DNA of 28,651 bases from Bordetella parapertussis (GTDB lineage: Bacteria; Pseudomonadota; Gammaproteobacteria; Burkholderiales; Burkholderiaceae_C), in assembly GCA_945878355.1 (NCBI GenBank), contig CAMCTC010000060.1, forward strand, positions 1 through 28,651, in the 5' to 3' direction. Positions 15,656 through 22,482 of the stretch are shown one piece after another. The position numbers and the translations under genes were made by a program. The notes under the pieces are model-generated. The model did not search any database, was not told where the DNA came from, and worked only from the letters and a program-made list of their open reading frames with translations. Position 1 is the first letter of the stretch, and each line of letters opens with the position of its first letter.

Positions 15656-16846
15656 ATGACACAAGCCGTTCATGTGGTGGGCGTGGGCATGATCCCGTTC
15701 ACGAAACCTGGGGCCAGCGAGGATTACGCTCAGATGGGCGCAAAGGCGGCCCGTCTAGCACTGACCGACGCCGGCATCGCATACCCGCTGGTCGATCAGG
15801 CCTATGTCGGCTACGTCTTCGGCGACTCCACGGCAGGCCAGGCAGCGGTCTACGGCGTCGGGCTGACAGGCATCCCGATCATCAACGTCAACAACAACTG
15901 CGCGACCGGATCTACCGCCTTGTTCTTGGCGCGTCAAGCCGTGGCATCAGGCGCCGCCGACTGTGTGCTTGCGCTGGGTTTCGACCAGATGGTGGCTGGG
16001 CCGCTCAAAGGCGGCTGGGCCGACCGACCGTCTCCCTTGCGCCGCTTCCTAGACGCCATGGGCTCGGACCAGGGTGTCGAGCCTGAAGCTCCCCGCGCGG
16101 CGCAGTTCTTCGGTGGTGCGGCAAGGGCTTACATGGCCGAGTACGGTATCGCGGCGTCGACCTTTGCGCGCATCTCGGTCAAAGCGCGCCAGCATGCGGC
16201 GCGCAACCCCTTGGCTGTTTTTCGCCAGCCCGTCACGCTAGACGAAGTCATGGCGTCGCCTTCGGTTTTCGACCCGTTGACGCGGCTGCAATGCTGCCCG
16301 CCGACCTGTGGGGCGGCCGCAGCAATCGTCTGCAGCGAGGACTTTGCCCGCAAACACGGACTTGATCGACGGGTGCGCATCGCCGCGCAAGCCATGACCA
16401 CCGATGGCGGGTCGACCTTCGACAGCCACGACATGCGCAAGCTCGTGGGTGCCGACATGGCGCGCGCCGCGGCGGCCAAGGTCTACCAGGCGGCAGGCGT
16501 CGGGCCCGAGGACATCGACGTGGTCGAGTTGCACGACTGCTTCACCGCCAACGAGTTGATCTCTTACGAATCGCTGGGCTTGACGCCTGACGGCACGGCC
16601 GAGAAGTTCATACTCGACGGCGACAACACCTACGGCGGACGGGTGGTCACCAATCCGTCGGGGGGCTTGCTGTCCAAGGGGCACCCATTGGGTGCGACTG
16701 GCTTGGCGCAATGTGCTGAGCTGACCTGGCAACTGCGGGGCCAAGCCGAGCAGCGGCAGGTCGAAGGCGCGCGATTGGCGCTGCAGCACAACCTGGGGCT
16801 GGGCGGGGCCTGTGTGGTGACCTTATACGAAAGGATGGATGCATGA
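15656..16846 (+). CDS. SCP2-type thiolase (sterol carrier protein X-like acetyl-CoA acyltransferase)
   Basis: The 396-residue protein should cleave a 3-ketoacyl-CoA with CoA in the last step of beta-oxidation. The nucleophile is Cys82 (NNNCATGS), the SCP2-thiolase HDCF motif is intact at 293-296 with Cys295 as likely acid/base, and GHP is at 342-344. The C-terminal HNLGLGGACVVTLY (378-391) has no CxG cysteine, as in animal SCP-x. These enzymes prefer branched and sterol side-chain substrates (family knowledge). ATG 15656 matches the usual family N-terminus; the open frame upstream is Ala/Pro-rich and not conserved-looking. The stop overlaps the next start as ATGA, opening a coupled operon of five genes. 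Confidence 0.92.
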   Translation: MTQAVHVVGVGMIPFTKPGASEDYAQMGAKAARLALTDAGIAYPLVDQAYVGYVFGDSTAGQAAVYGVGLTGIPIINVNNNCATGSTALFLARQAVASGAADCVLALGFDQMVAGPLKGGWADRPSPLRRFLDAMGSDQGVEPEAPRAAQFFGGAARAYMAEYGIAASTFARISVKARQHAARNPLAVFRQPVTLDEVMASPSVFDPLTRLQCCPPTCGAAAAIVCSEDFARKHGLDRRVRIAAQAMTTDGGSTFDSHDMRKLVGADMARAAAAKVYQAAGVGPEDIDVVELHDCFTANELISYESLGLTPDGTAEKFILDGDNTYGGRVVTNPSGGLLSKGHPLGATGLAQCAELTWQLRGQAEQRQVEGARLALQHNLGLGGACVVTLYERMDA

Positions 16847-17286
16847 TCGATACCAAACACATCGGCCACCGGTTCCCGGCTTTCAGCGCCGAAGTCGAAC
16901 GCGGCCGCTTGAAGTTCTTTGCCAAGGCGATCGGCCAGAGCGACCCGGTCTACACCGACGAGGCCGCCGCAAAAGCCGCTGGCCACCCCGGTCTACCGGT
17001 GCCACCGACTTTTCTGTTCTGCCTCGAGATGGAGTCACCCAATCCGGGCGCAGCCCGCGACTTGCTGAACCTGCCCGTGCCCAAGGTATTGCACGGCGAG
17101 CAGCGCTTCAGCTACCACGCGATGTGCTACGCCGGTGATACGCTGACTTTCGAGCCGCAAATCACCGACATCTACAGCAAGAAGGGCGGATTGCTGGAAT
17201 TCGTGGTCCGCGAGACGCGCGTGACCAACCAACACGGCACGCATGTGGCCGATCTCAACGCGATCACGGTGGTCAAACATGGTTGA
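16843..17286 (+). CDS. MaoC-like hotdog protein, FAS1-type dehydratase N-terminal half (probable non-catalytic subunit)
   Basis: The 147-residue single-hotdog protein matches the N-terminal half of MaoC/hydratase-2 enzymes (FAS1_DH_region type): FAKAIGQSDPVYTDEAAAKAAG near the N-terminus and LHGEQRFSYHAMCYAGDTL later. It lacks the D-x-N-P-x-H active-site motif; at the matching place it reads SDPVY (33-37). The next gene encodes the other half with an intact motif, so the two most likely form a heteromeric enoyl-CoA hydratase, as HadA/HadB and ChsH1/ChsH2 do in mycobacteria. Its start overlaps the thiolase stop and its end overlaps the next start by eight bases. Confidence 0.87.
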   Translation: MIDTKHIGHRFPAFSAEVERGRLKFFAKAIGQSDPVYTDEAAAKAAGHPGLPVPPTFLFCLEMESPNPGAARDLLNLPVPKVLHGEQRFSYHAMCYAGDTLTFEPQITDIYSKKGGLLEFVVRETRVTNQHGTHVADLNAITVVKHG

Positions 17287-17698
17287 ACTCGACAAAATCA
17301 AGGCTGGCGACGCACTCCCAAGCTTCAGCACCGAGCCGGTCTCGCGGCTGGCGCTGGCCTTGTACTGCGGTGCCTCGGGCGACCACAACCCCATGCATGT
17401 GGACACCGATTACGCCCGAGCCGGCGGCTCGCCCGATGTCTTTGCGCACGGCATGCTGTCGATGGCCTATCTGTCACGGCTGTTGACGAACTGGGTGCCG
17501 CAGCAGCGGCTGCGTGACTACGGTGTTCGTTTCGTCGCGATCACCCAGGTCGGCGACCAGATCACTTGTTCGGGCCAGGTGACCGAATTGTTCGAGGCCG
17601 CCGGCGAGCGGCGCGCGCGCATCAGCTTGCAGACCATCAACCAACATGGCCAGGTCAAACTCACGGGCGATGCCGTGGTCTCGCTGACCGGCACCTGA
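17279..17698 (+). CDS. MaoC-like (R)-specific enoyl-CoA hydratase, catalytic hotdog subunit
   Basis: The 139-residue protein carries the hydratase-2 motif YCGASGDHNPMHVD with Asp35 and His40 as likely catalytic pair, followed by FAHGMLSMAYL, which continues the hot-dog helix. It would hydrate a 2-enoyl-CoA to a 3-hydroxyacyl-CoA, probably the (R) form given the family. ATG 17279 overlaps the preceding stop by eight bases; the frame upstream (from 17243) only repeats the previous gene's sequence in another frame. It is followed after nine bases by the acyl-CoA dehydrogenase, which would supply the enoyl-CoA, and later by the SDR, which would oxidise the product. Confidence 0.9.
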   Translation: MVELDKIKAGDALPSFSTEPVSRLALALYCGASGDHNPMHVDTDYARAGGSPDVFAHGMLSMAYLSRLLTNWVPQQRLRDYGVRFVAITQVGDQITCSGQVTELFEAAGERRARISLQTINQHGQVKLTGDAVVSLTGT

Positions 17699-17707
17699 GG
17701 CCAAGCG

Positions 17708-18877
17708 ATGGCCATCACGATCCCGAAGCCGTCCTGGATGGACAGCGACCTCGAGCAGTTGGCCGACACCGCCAACCGCTTTGCCGACCGCGAATGCGTG
17801 CCCAACGACGCGCGCTGGCGTGTCCAACGCCATGCCGACCGCGACATCTGGAACAAGGCCGGCGCGGCGGGCTTGCTGTGCGCGAGCATCCCCGAGCAAT
17901 ATGGCGGCGGCGGCGGGCACTTCGGCCACGAGGTCGTGATCACCCAGGCACTGGCCTACAAGATGGCCGGTGGCTTTTCCAACACCGTGCATTCGGGCAT
18001 CGTCGCGCACTACCTCTTGCGATACGGCACCGAGGCCCAGAAGCAGCGCTGGCTGCCCAAGATGGCCAGCGGCGAATTGGTCACGGCGATCGCGATGACC
18101 GAACCCGGCGCTGGCACTGACCTGCAAGCGATCCGCAGCAGCGCCAAGCGTGACGGCGACGACTACGTGATCAACGGCGCCAAGACCTTCATCACCAACG
18201 GACTGCATGCCAACCTGATCTGCGTGGTCGCGCGCACCGGGCAGGAGATCGGCGGCAAAGCGCTGAGCCTGATCATGGTCGAGACCGACGGCTTGGCGGG
18301 GTTTCGCCGAGGCCGTTTGCTCGACAAGGTCGGCCAACAGACCGTCGACACCGCAGAGCTGTTCTTTGATGACATGCGGGTGCCGGCGCACCAGTTGCTG
18401 GGCAGCGAGGAGGGTCGCGGCTTCGTCCAATTGATGGAGCAGTTGCCTCGCGAGCGCTTGATCATCGGCGTGGGCTGCGTCGGGACGATGCAGCGTGCGA
18501 TCGACGAGACCTTGGCCTACGTTCAGCAGCGCCAGATCTTCGGCAAACCGCTGATGGCGATGCAAAACACCCGATTCAAGATGGCCGAATGCCAGACCAA
18601 GCTGACGATCGCCCGAAGCTTCGTCGATGACTGCATCAGCCGCTCGCTCAACGACACGCTGGACCTGGCAACGGCTGCGATGGCCAAATGGTGGGTCAGC
18701 GAGGTGATGGGCCAAGTGGTCGACGACTGCGTCCAGATGCACGGCGGCTACGGCTACATGAACGAGTACCCGATCGCCAGGCTCTACACCGACGCCCGCG
18801 TCGGGCGGATCTACGGCGGCAGCAATGAAGTGATGAAAGAGCTGATAGCGCGCACGATGGACGGCGGCAAGCGCTGA
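17708..18877 (+). CDS. Acyl-CoA dehydrogenase (LCAD-like)
   Basis: The 389-residue flavoenzyme introduces the 2,3-double bond into an acyl-CoA and passes electrons to ETF. The FAD-binding segment AMTEPGAGTD is at 129-138 and the C-terminal HGGYGYMNEYPIAR segment is complete. In MCAD-type enzymes the catalytic Glu is in YEG near the C-terminus; here the site reads IYGGSNEVMKELIAR, so that Glu is Gly. In LCAD and isovaleryl-CoA dehydrogenase the base sits instead in a helix around residue 255, and this protein has Glu249 in LPRERLIIG. It is therefore likely active and LCAD-like, a group that handles long or branched chains. It follows the catalytic hydratase gene by nine bases on the same strand. 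Confidence 0.94.
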   Translation: MAITIPKPSWMDSDLEQLADTANRFADRECVPNDARWRVQRHADRDIWNKAGAAGLLCASIPEQYGGGGGHFGHEVVITQALAYKMAGGFSNTVHSGIVAHYLLRYGTEAQKQRWLPKMASGELVTAIAMTEPGAGTDLQAIRSSAKRDGDDYVINGAKTFITNGLHANLICVVARTGQEIGGKALSLIMVETDGLAGFRRGRLLDKVGQQTVDTAELFFDDMRVPAHQLLGSEEGRGFVQLMEQLPRERLIIGVGCVGTMQRAIDETLAYVQQRQIFGKPLMAMQNTRFKMAECQTKLTIARSFVDDCISRSLNDTLDLATAAMAKWWVSEVMGQVVDDCVQMHGGYGYMNEYPIARLYTDARVGRIYGGSNEVMKELIARTMDGGKR

Positions 18878-18906
18878 TCCCGGTCCTGAACAACACAACC
18901 CCAACC

Positions 18907-18912
18907 AAGGAA
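18907..18912 (+). promoter_or_regulatory. Ribosome binding site of the SDR gene
   Basis: AAGGAA lies nine bases before ATG 18922 in an A-rich leader (AATAATCAAA), the strongest initiation signal in this operon. It fits high expression of the dehydrogenase. Confidence 0.6.
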
Positions 18913-18921
18913 ATAATCAAA

Positions 18922-19842
18922 ATGGCTCAAGGCAATATGCTCGAAGGCAAGGTAGTGCTCGTCACTGGCGCAGGCGGCGGCATCGGTCGCGACATCGCAC
19001 TGCAATGTGCGGCCCAAGGCGCGAAGCTGGTCGTCAATGACCTCGGCGCGTCGGTAGCAGGCGAGGGCGGTGACGCCGGACCGGCGCAGCGTGTGGTCGA
19101 AGAGATCCGCGCTGCGGGTGGCGAGGCCACGGCCAATACCGACAGTGTCTCGGATGTCACGAGCGCCAACCGCATGGTGCAGACCGCGCTCGACGTGTTC
19201 GGCCGCATCGACGCGGTGGTCAACAACGCAGGCATTCTGCGCGACCGTTTCTTCCACAAGATGAGCGTCGACGAGTTCGATGCGGTGATCAAGGTGCACC
19301 TGTACGGCGGCTTCTACGTCAGCCGTGCGGCCGCGAACCATTTCAAGGAGCAGGGCAGCGGCGCTTACGTGCACATGACCAGCACCTCAGGCTTGATCGG
19401 CAACTTTGGCCAGGCCAACTACGCGGCGGCCAAACTCGGCATCGCCGCGCTGTCCAAAAGCATTGCGCTCGACATGCAGAAGTTCAACGTCCGCAGCAAC
19501 TGCATAGCACCCTTCGCCTGGAGTCGGATGATTGGCTCGATTCCGACCGAGACGCCCGAGGAAAAAGCCCGCGTCGCCCGGATCCAGCAGATGACGCCGG
19601 CCAAGATTGCGCCGATCGCGGTCTACTTGGCCAGCGACGCCGCCCACGAGGTGACCGGACAGATCTTCGCAGTGCGCAACAACGAGATCTTCCTGATGAG
19701 CCAGCCTCGGCCCGAGCGCAGCGTGCACCGCAGCGAGGGCTGGACGCCCGAGACTGTGGCTTCGCACGCGATGCCGGCGCTCAAAGCCAGCTTCTACGGC
19801 CTGGACCGTTCGGGTGACATCTTCACCTGGGATCCGGTCTGA
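18922..19842 (+). CDS. Short-chain dehydrogenase, MFE-2/HSD17B4-like 3-hydroxyacyl-CoA dehydrogenase
   Basis: The 306-residue SDR has the nucleotide motif TGAGGGIG (15-22), Asp40 at the end of strand 2 (VVNDLG) indicating NAD rather than NADP, NNAG at 101-104, and the catalytic Ser154, Tyr167 and Lys171 (NYAAAK). NDLG followed by a long insertion (ASVAGEGGDAGPAQRVVEEI) and the C-terminal extension FLMSQPRPERSVHRSEGW are characteristic of the peroxisomal multifunctional enzyme 2 dehydrogenase domain. It would oxidise the (R)-3-hydroxyacyl-CoA made by the MaoC pair. It ends the operon and converges with the hypothetical gene 18 bases away, where an imperfect inverted repeat GGCCAACGC/GCGTGGCC (19850-19872) could act in termination. 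Confidence 0.92.
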   Translation: MAQGNMLEGKVVLVTGAGGGIGRDIALQCAAQGAKLVVNDLGASVAGEGGDAGPAQRVVEEIRAAGGEATANTDSVSDVTSANRMVQTALDVFGRIDAVVNNAGILRDRFFHKMSVDEFDAVIKVHLYGGFYVSRAAANHFKEQGSGAYVHMTSTSGLIGNFGQANYAAAKLGIAALSKSIALDMQKFNVRSNCIAPFAWSRMIGSIPTETPEEKARVARIQQMTPAKIAPIAVYLASDAAHEVTGQIFAVRNNEIFLMSQPRPERSVHRSEGWTPETVASHAMPALKASFYGLDRSGDIFTWDPV

Positions 19843-19860
19843 ACCTTCGGCCAACGCGTC

Positions 19861-20370
19861 TCAGCGTGGCCGGGCGAACCCGCTCTCAACCCAGGCACTG
19901 GCGCTGGCACGGTTGAGCTTGAAGCCCGGCGAGGCTGGCACCTGCGCCAGCAACTCGCCGGATGCATCGTGCGCACTCAGCGTGGCGTGGGGCGCATCGT
20001 CGTCAGGCACGATGTCCAGCGAGACCTGGACTCGCTGACCTGCAGCGTCGACCGTGATCTGCTGGTGCAGTGTGGCCTGCAGATGTTGCTCGTGGCGCCG
20101 GACCACCTCGGACGCGGTCTTGACCCAGGTATTGAAAGCGTTGGTGTCGAGTGGTTTGGGGTTCTTTTTGTCGCGACCCATGGTCCAGGGTGCGACCAGC
20201 GCGGGCTCTGCCTGGCCGGCTTTGTACATCGCCACCGCCCAGCCTTCGTCGTCCTCGTTCTTGATCACCTGAGCGGTCCAACCGTTGTCGCGCCACAAAC
20301 GGGCTTCGTGCACGACCATCGGATCCTCGGGTTCGTCTTCTTCGGCACGGCCTGTGTTGTGATCAGTCAT
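19861..20370 (-). CDS. Hypothetical protein, acidic N-terminus
   Basis: The 169-residue protein is not recognised as a named family. It has an acidic start (RAEEDEPEDP), the Trp-rich segment RDNGWTAQVIKNEDDEGWAVAMYKAG and no signal peptide, membrane segment or cysteine. Similar proteins seem to occur in Comamonadaceae, from memory and not checked. Evidence that it is real: normal codon use for the window, tight fit against the SDR gene, and balanced hydrophobic pattern. The start is ATG at 20370 without a strong ribosome binding site. It is convergent with the beta-oxidation operon and divergent from the H-NS-like gene. Confidence 0.7.
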   Translation of the reverse strand: MTDHNTGRAEEDEPEDPMVVHEARLWRDNGWTAQVIKNEDDEGWAVAMYKAGQAEPALVAPWTMGRDKKNPKPLDTNAFNTWVKTASEVVRRHEQHLQATLHQQITVDAAGQRVQVSLDIVPDDDAPHATLSAHDASGELLAQVPASPGFKLNRASASAWVESGFARPR

Positions 20371-20499
20371 CCGCAGAGTCTAACGACCGGACCCATAGTC
20401 CGACGACTGAATGCCAGCGCGCAGTGCACAACTGGGGCGCCAGCTTCCTGGCCAAGCCATGATTCGATCCGCCCATCAAATCATCGACAGAAATGGCAA

Positions 20500-20616
20500 T
20501 CCGTTCGGCTTTGTTGATTTGTAGCAAAACAAACAAAGATCATTTTTTTTGGTGAATTTCGTCACAGCAAAGGACTTGTGTATCATCAAGCGGTATCTTC
20601 AATTCAAAGAATAAAC
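20500..20616 (+). promoter_or_regulatory. AT-rich leader and probable promoter region of the H-NS-like gene
   Basis: This stretch is markedly AT-rich compared with its surroundings and includes a run of eight T (20543-20550) and AAAACAAACAAAG. TATCAT at 20581-20586 is a possible -10 box; the matching -35 is poor, so exact promoter boxes are not called with confidence. H-NS-type proteins bind such DNA, so autoregulation is possible. The rest of the gap (20371-20499) shows nothing else. Confidence 0.4.
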
Positions 20617-21033
20617 ATGCCCAATGAAAAATCGTCGGCTGTCAATCTTGAGAAGCTGGACTATGCGGCGCTGAAGCAACTGCTCGTTGATGTCGCTGAG
20701 AAGGTCGCGACGCGCCGCAGCAACGAACTCAAAACCCTGGTCAACGGGTGGGCTCAAAAGGCTAGTCAGAACGGTCTGACGGTCGCCGAAGTCATCGCCG
20801 AATTTCGACACTACCTGCCAAAAGCCAGGCGACCCCAGGACTTGGTACGGGGTGGGAAAACCGCGATCAAGCACTATGAGATTGGCGTGACTTACAAGAA
20901 CCCGAACGGCGACGGAACCTGGATCGGCGGCACAAGAGGACGTCAACCGCCTTGGCTGCGCGAACTGTTCCAGAATCTGCTCGGCGACGAGCAAATCGTC
21001 AAGCAGTACCAAGCCATCGCGGTCAGCACCTGA
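20617..21033 (+). CDS. H-NS-like histone-family DNA-binding protein
   Basis: The 138-residue protein has a helical N-terminus (LEKLDYAALKQLLVDVAEKV) suited to oligomerisation and a C-terminal H-NS-type DNA-binding core, YKNPNGDGTWIGGTRGRQPPWL at roughly 93-114 (split here: YKNPNGDGTW, then RGRQPPWL). The usual core is TWTGRGRxPxWL; this one has a slightly longer loop before RGR. It is longer than many betaproteobacterial H-NS proteins (about 100 residues) because of an extended tail (FQNLLGDEQIVKQYQAIAV). ATG 20617 was chosen because the frame upstream lies in AT-rich noncoding DNA. It stands alone between divergent and convergent neighbours and may silence AT-rich or acquired genes. Confidence 0.8.
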   Translation: MPNEKSSAVNLEKLDYAALKQLLVDVAEKVATRRSNELKTLVNGWAQKASQNGLTVAEVIAEFRHYLPKARRPQDLVRGGKTAIKHYEIGVTYKNPNGDGTWIGGTRGRQPPWLRELFQNLLGDEQIVKQYQAIAVST

Positions 21034-21368
21034 CCGCGCAGCGTTGGTGTGAGAGCCAGAAGCCAGCAGCGAGACACACTGTCGAAAGCTGTAGATCTTC
21101 TGCGCCAATCAGCGCTGCCGAGATTTCGTGACTAAGCCGCTCATGAGAAACAAAACGTTCCGCATTGTGGAATGACCCAAGTTCGGTCGTTTCTCCGCGA
21201 ACGCCGGGCGTCGACAGGGGCCTGGGATGCTCTCAAGCAATGTGGCTTGGCCACTTTGCTTGACCCCCCCATGGGGGGCGGCCGGCGTCGGCCGGCCTCG
21301 GGGTGCTCAGTTGTCAACCCTGTGCCAGAGGCTGGCGCCAGGATGACAAACCAAACACCAAGTCCGGT
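21034..21368. other. Intergenic region after the H-NS-like gene
   Basis: No gene is supported in these 335 bases. They contain repeat copy B (21231-21310) and nothing else recognised; no clear rho-independent terminator follows the H-NS-like stop codon. Confidence 0.5.
21231..21310 (-). repeat. Dispersed hairpin repeat, copy B (inverted relative to copy A)
   Basis: The reverse complement of this 80-base segment aligns with 9148-9226 over its whole length with about seven mismatches and three gap columns. The same three inverted repeats are present: GGCCGGC..GCCGGCC, CCCCCCATGGGGGG, and AAGCAAAGTGGC..GCCACATTGCTT. Changes fall mainly in loops, and several stem changes keep pairing, which suggests selection for structure. 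It sits between the H-NS-like gene and the small cysteine-rich gene. Confidence 0.8.
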
Positions 21369-21608
21369 TCAAGGCTTGGCGGTGTTCTCGATGTCGGCTT
21401 CCTTGCAGCTGGGCGAGCAGACGAACTGCGCCTTGCCCAGCAAACGTCGCGACTTCAGCAGGCTTCGTGGCCTGTGCTTGCCGCATAGAAAGCACGACAT
21501 CGTTGCAGCGCCGAATGCGCCTGCAGCGGTGAACGGCGATCCAGGGGTCTTGCTGCGATAACGCAGTCCGTCGGAATCGATGGATGTCTTGGTGTCGGCT
21601 TTGGCCAT
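21369..21608 (-). CDS. Small four-cysteine (probable zinc-binding) hypothetical protein
   Basis: The 79-residue protein has C39-x2-C42 (MSCFLCGKH) and C64-x3-C68 (QFVCSPSCKE), the layout of a small zinc ribbon or treble-clef-like knuckle. Between them is a basic stretch (RPRSLLKSRRLLGK) that could bind nucleic acid. The ATG at 21608 starts the part that looks structured; an upstream in-frame start at 21659 adds 17 residues. It lies alone, with an AT-rich promoter-like sequence upstream. No function is known to me; small proteins of this type appear in Comamonadaceae genomes (memory, not checked). Confidence 0.6.
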   Translation of the reverse strand: MAKADTKTSIDSDGLRYRSKTPGSPFTAAGAFGAATMSCFLCGKHRPRSLLKSRRLLGKAQFVCSPSCKEADIENTAKP

Positions 21609-21694
21609 GGCTAGGTGCGTTTGGGCGTTCAAGTGGCGATGCAGGGTGCTGCGCGTCACTGCGGCTGAATACGAGATCCGGCCCAGTTGCCGTC

Positions 21695-21722
21695 ATTATG
21701 CCATTGTTTGTTAATTTGACAT
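21695..21722 (-). promoter_or_regulatory. Candidate sigma-70 promoter of the small cysteine-rich gene
   Basis: On the minus strand ATGTCA (21722-21717) and CATAAT (21700-21695) are separated by 16 bases and match -35 and -10 consensus at four and five of six positions. The surrounding 40 bases are AT-rich in a GC-rich genome. This would give a leader of roughly 80 bases before ATG 21608. The rest of the gap to 21820 shows no gene. Confidence 0.35.
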
Positions 21723-21820
21723 AATATACATCGTAGCGCATCTCTATGGGTGCACACAACGAGTGAGCCAGCGCCTGAACGGCGCGCCAATGACTTGCTG
21801 GCGTCTGGACGGCACAGACC

Positions 21821-22453
21821 TCAGCGTGCTGCTTGCGTCAGCCTGTCGGCCAGCTTTTCGCGGCCAACCTGCCGGGCGAAATCGGCCGCCGACAGTTCGA
21901 GGTCGTTGCGCAAGCGAGGGTTGGCGCCGTGTTGCAGCAACGCATCGACGGCGTCCTCGGGACCGTAGCGCGCGGCCATCATCAGCGGCGTGCTGCCATT
22001 GGGCGACCTTGCATCGATTTGCGCACTGCGCGCCAGCAGCAAGCGCACGGTTCCCGGCTCAGGGCCTGCGGCTGCATAGTGCAGCGCAGTCCAGGCTTTC
22101 GGGTCGACCGCGTCGACGCCGGCGCCGCGGTCGAGCAACTGCTGCACCCAAGCGACCTGACCCTTGAGTGCTGCCATCATCAAAGCTGTCTCACCGTTCA
22201 CGTTGCGCAGTTCCAGCCGTAGCTGAGGCTGTCGCAGCAACAAGTTCGCGGACTTGAACGACGCCTCGCGAAAACTCAGGTAGAGCGGCGTCTGGCCTCC
22301 CTCGTCGCGGGCATTCGGGTCAAAACCACGTGCGAGCAAGCTCTCTACAGCGCTGACATCATCGAGCTTGACGGCTTTGAAAAAATCGTCGTAAGCACCC
22401 GCGCTTGCAGTGGAAAAACCAATCGCCAGAGCGATATAGACAATGAACTTCAT
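21821..22453 (-). CDS. Exported ankyrin-repeat protein
   Basis: The 210-residue protein starts with a signal peptide (MKFIVYIALAIGFSTASA, cleavage near A18/G19) and then carries about five ankyrin repeats, seen as NARDEGGQTPLYLSF, NVNGETALMMAALKGQ, DPKAWTALHYAAAG and SPNGSTPLMMAARYGPEDAV. The repeats act as protein-binding scaffold, most likely in the periplasm. ATG 22453 is backed by an AAGGAA ribosome binding site and the signal peptide; the open frame upstream overlaps tatD and is not coding. It lies 29 bases downstream of tatD in the core operon mltG-tmk-holB-pilZ-tatD. The partner is unknown. Confidence 0.9.
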   Translation of the reverse strand: MKFIVYIALAIGFSTASAGAYDDFFKAVKLDDVSAVESLLARGFDPNARDEGGQTPLYLSFREASFKSANLLLRQPQLRLELRNVNGETALMMAALKGQVAWVQQLLDRGAGVDAVDPKAWTALHYAAAGPEPGTVRLLLARSAQIDARSPNGSTPLMMAARYGPEDAVDALLQHGANPRLRNDLELSAADFARQVGREKLADRLTQAAR

Positions 22454-22482
22454 GTAATTCCTTAACTTTTTCAAGCCTTCTC

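Noticed and set aside
21716..21747. Plus-strand TTGACA as a promoter -35 box
   Set aside because: It is a perfect hexamer, but no acceptable -10 box follows at 16-18 bases and no plus-strand gene lies downstream.
21307..21759. 150-codon minus-strand frame overlapping the small cysteine-rich gene
   Set aside because: It has no conserved motif and overlaps repeat copy B; the other frame has the paired cysteines and better start context.
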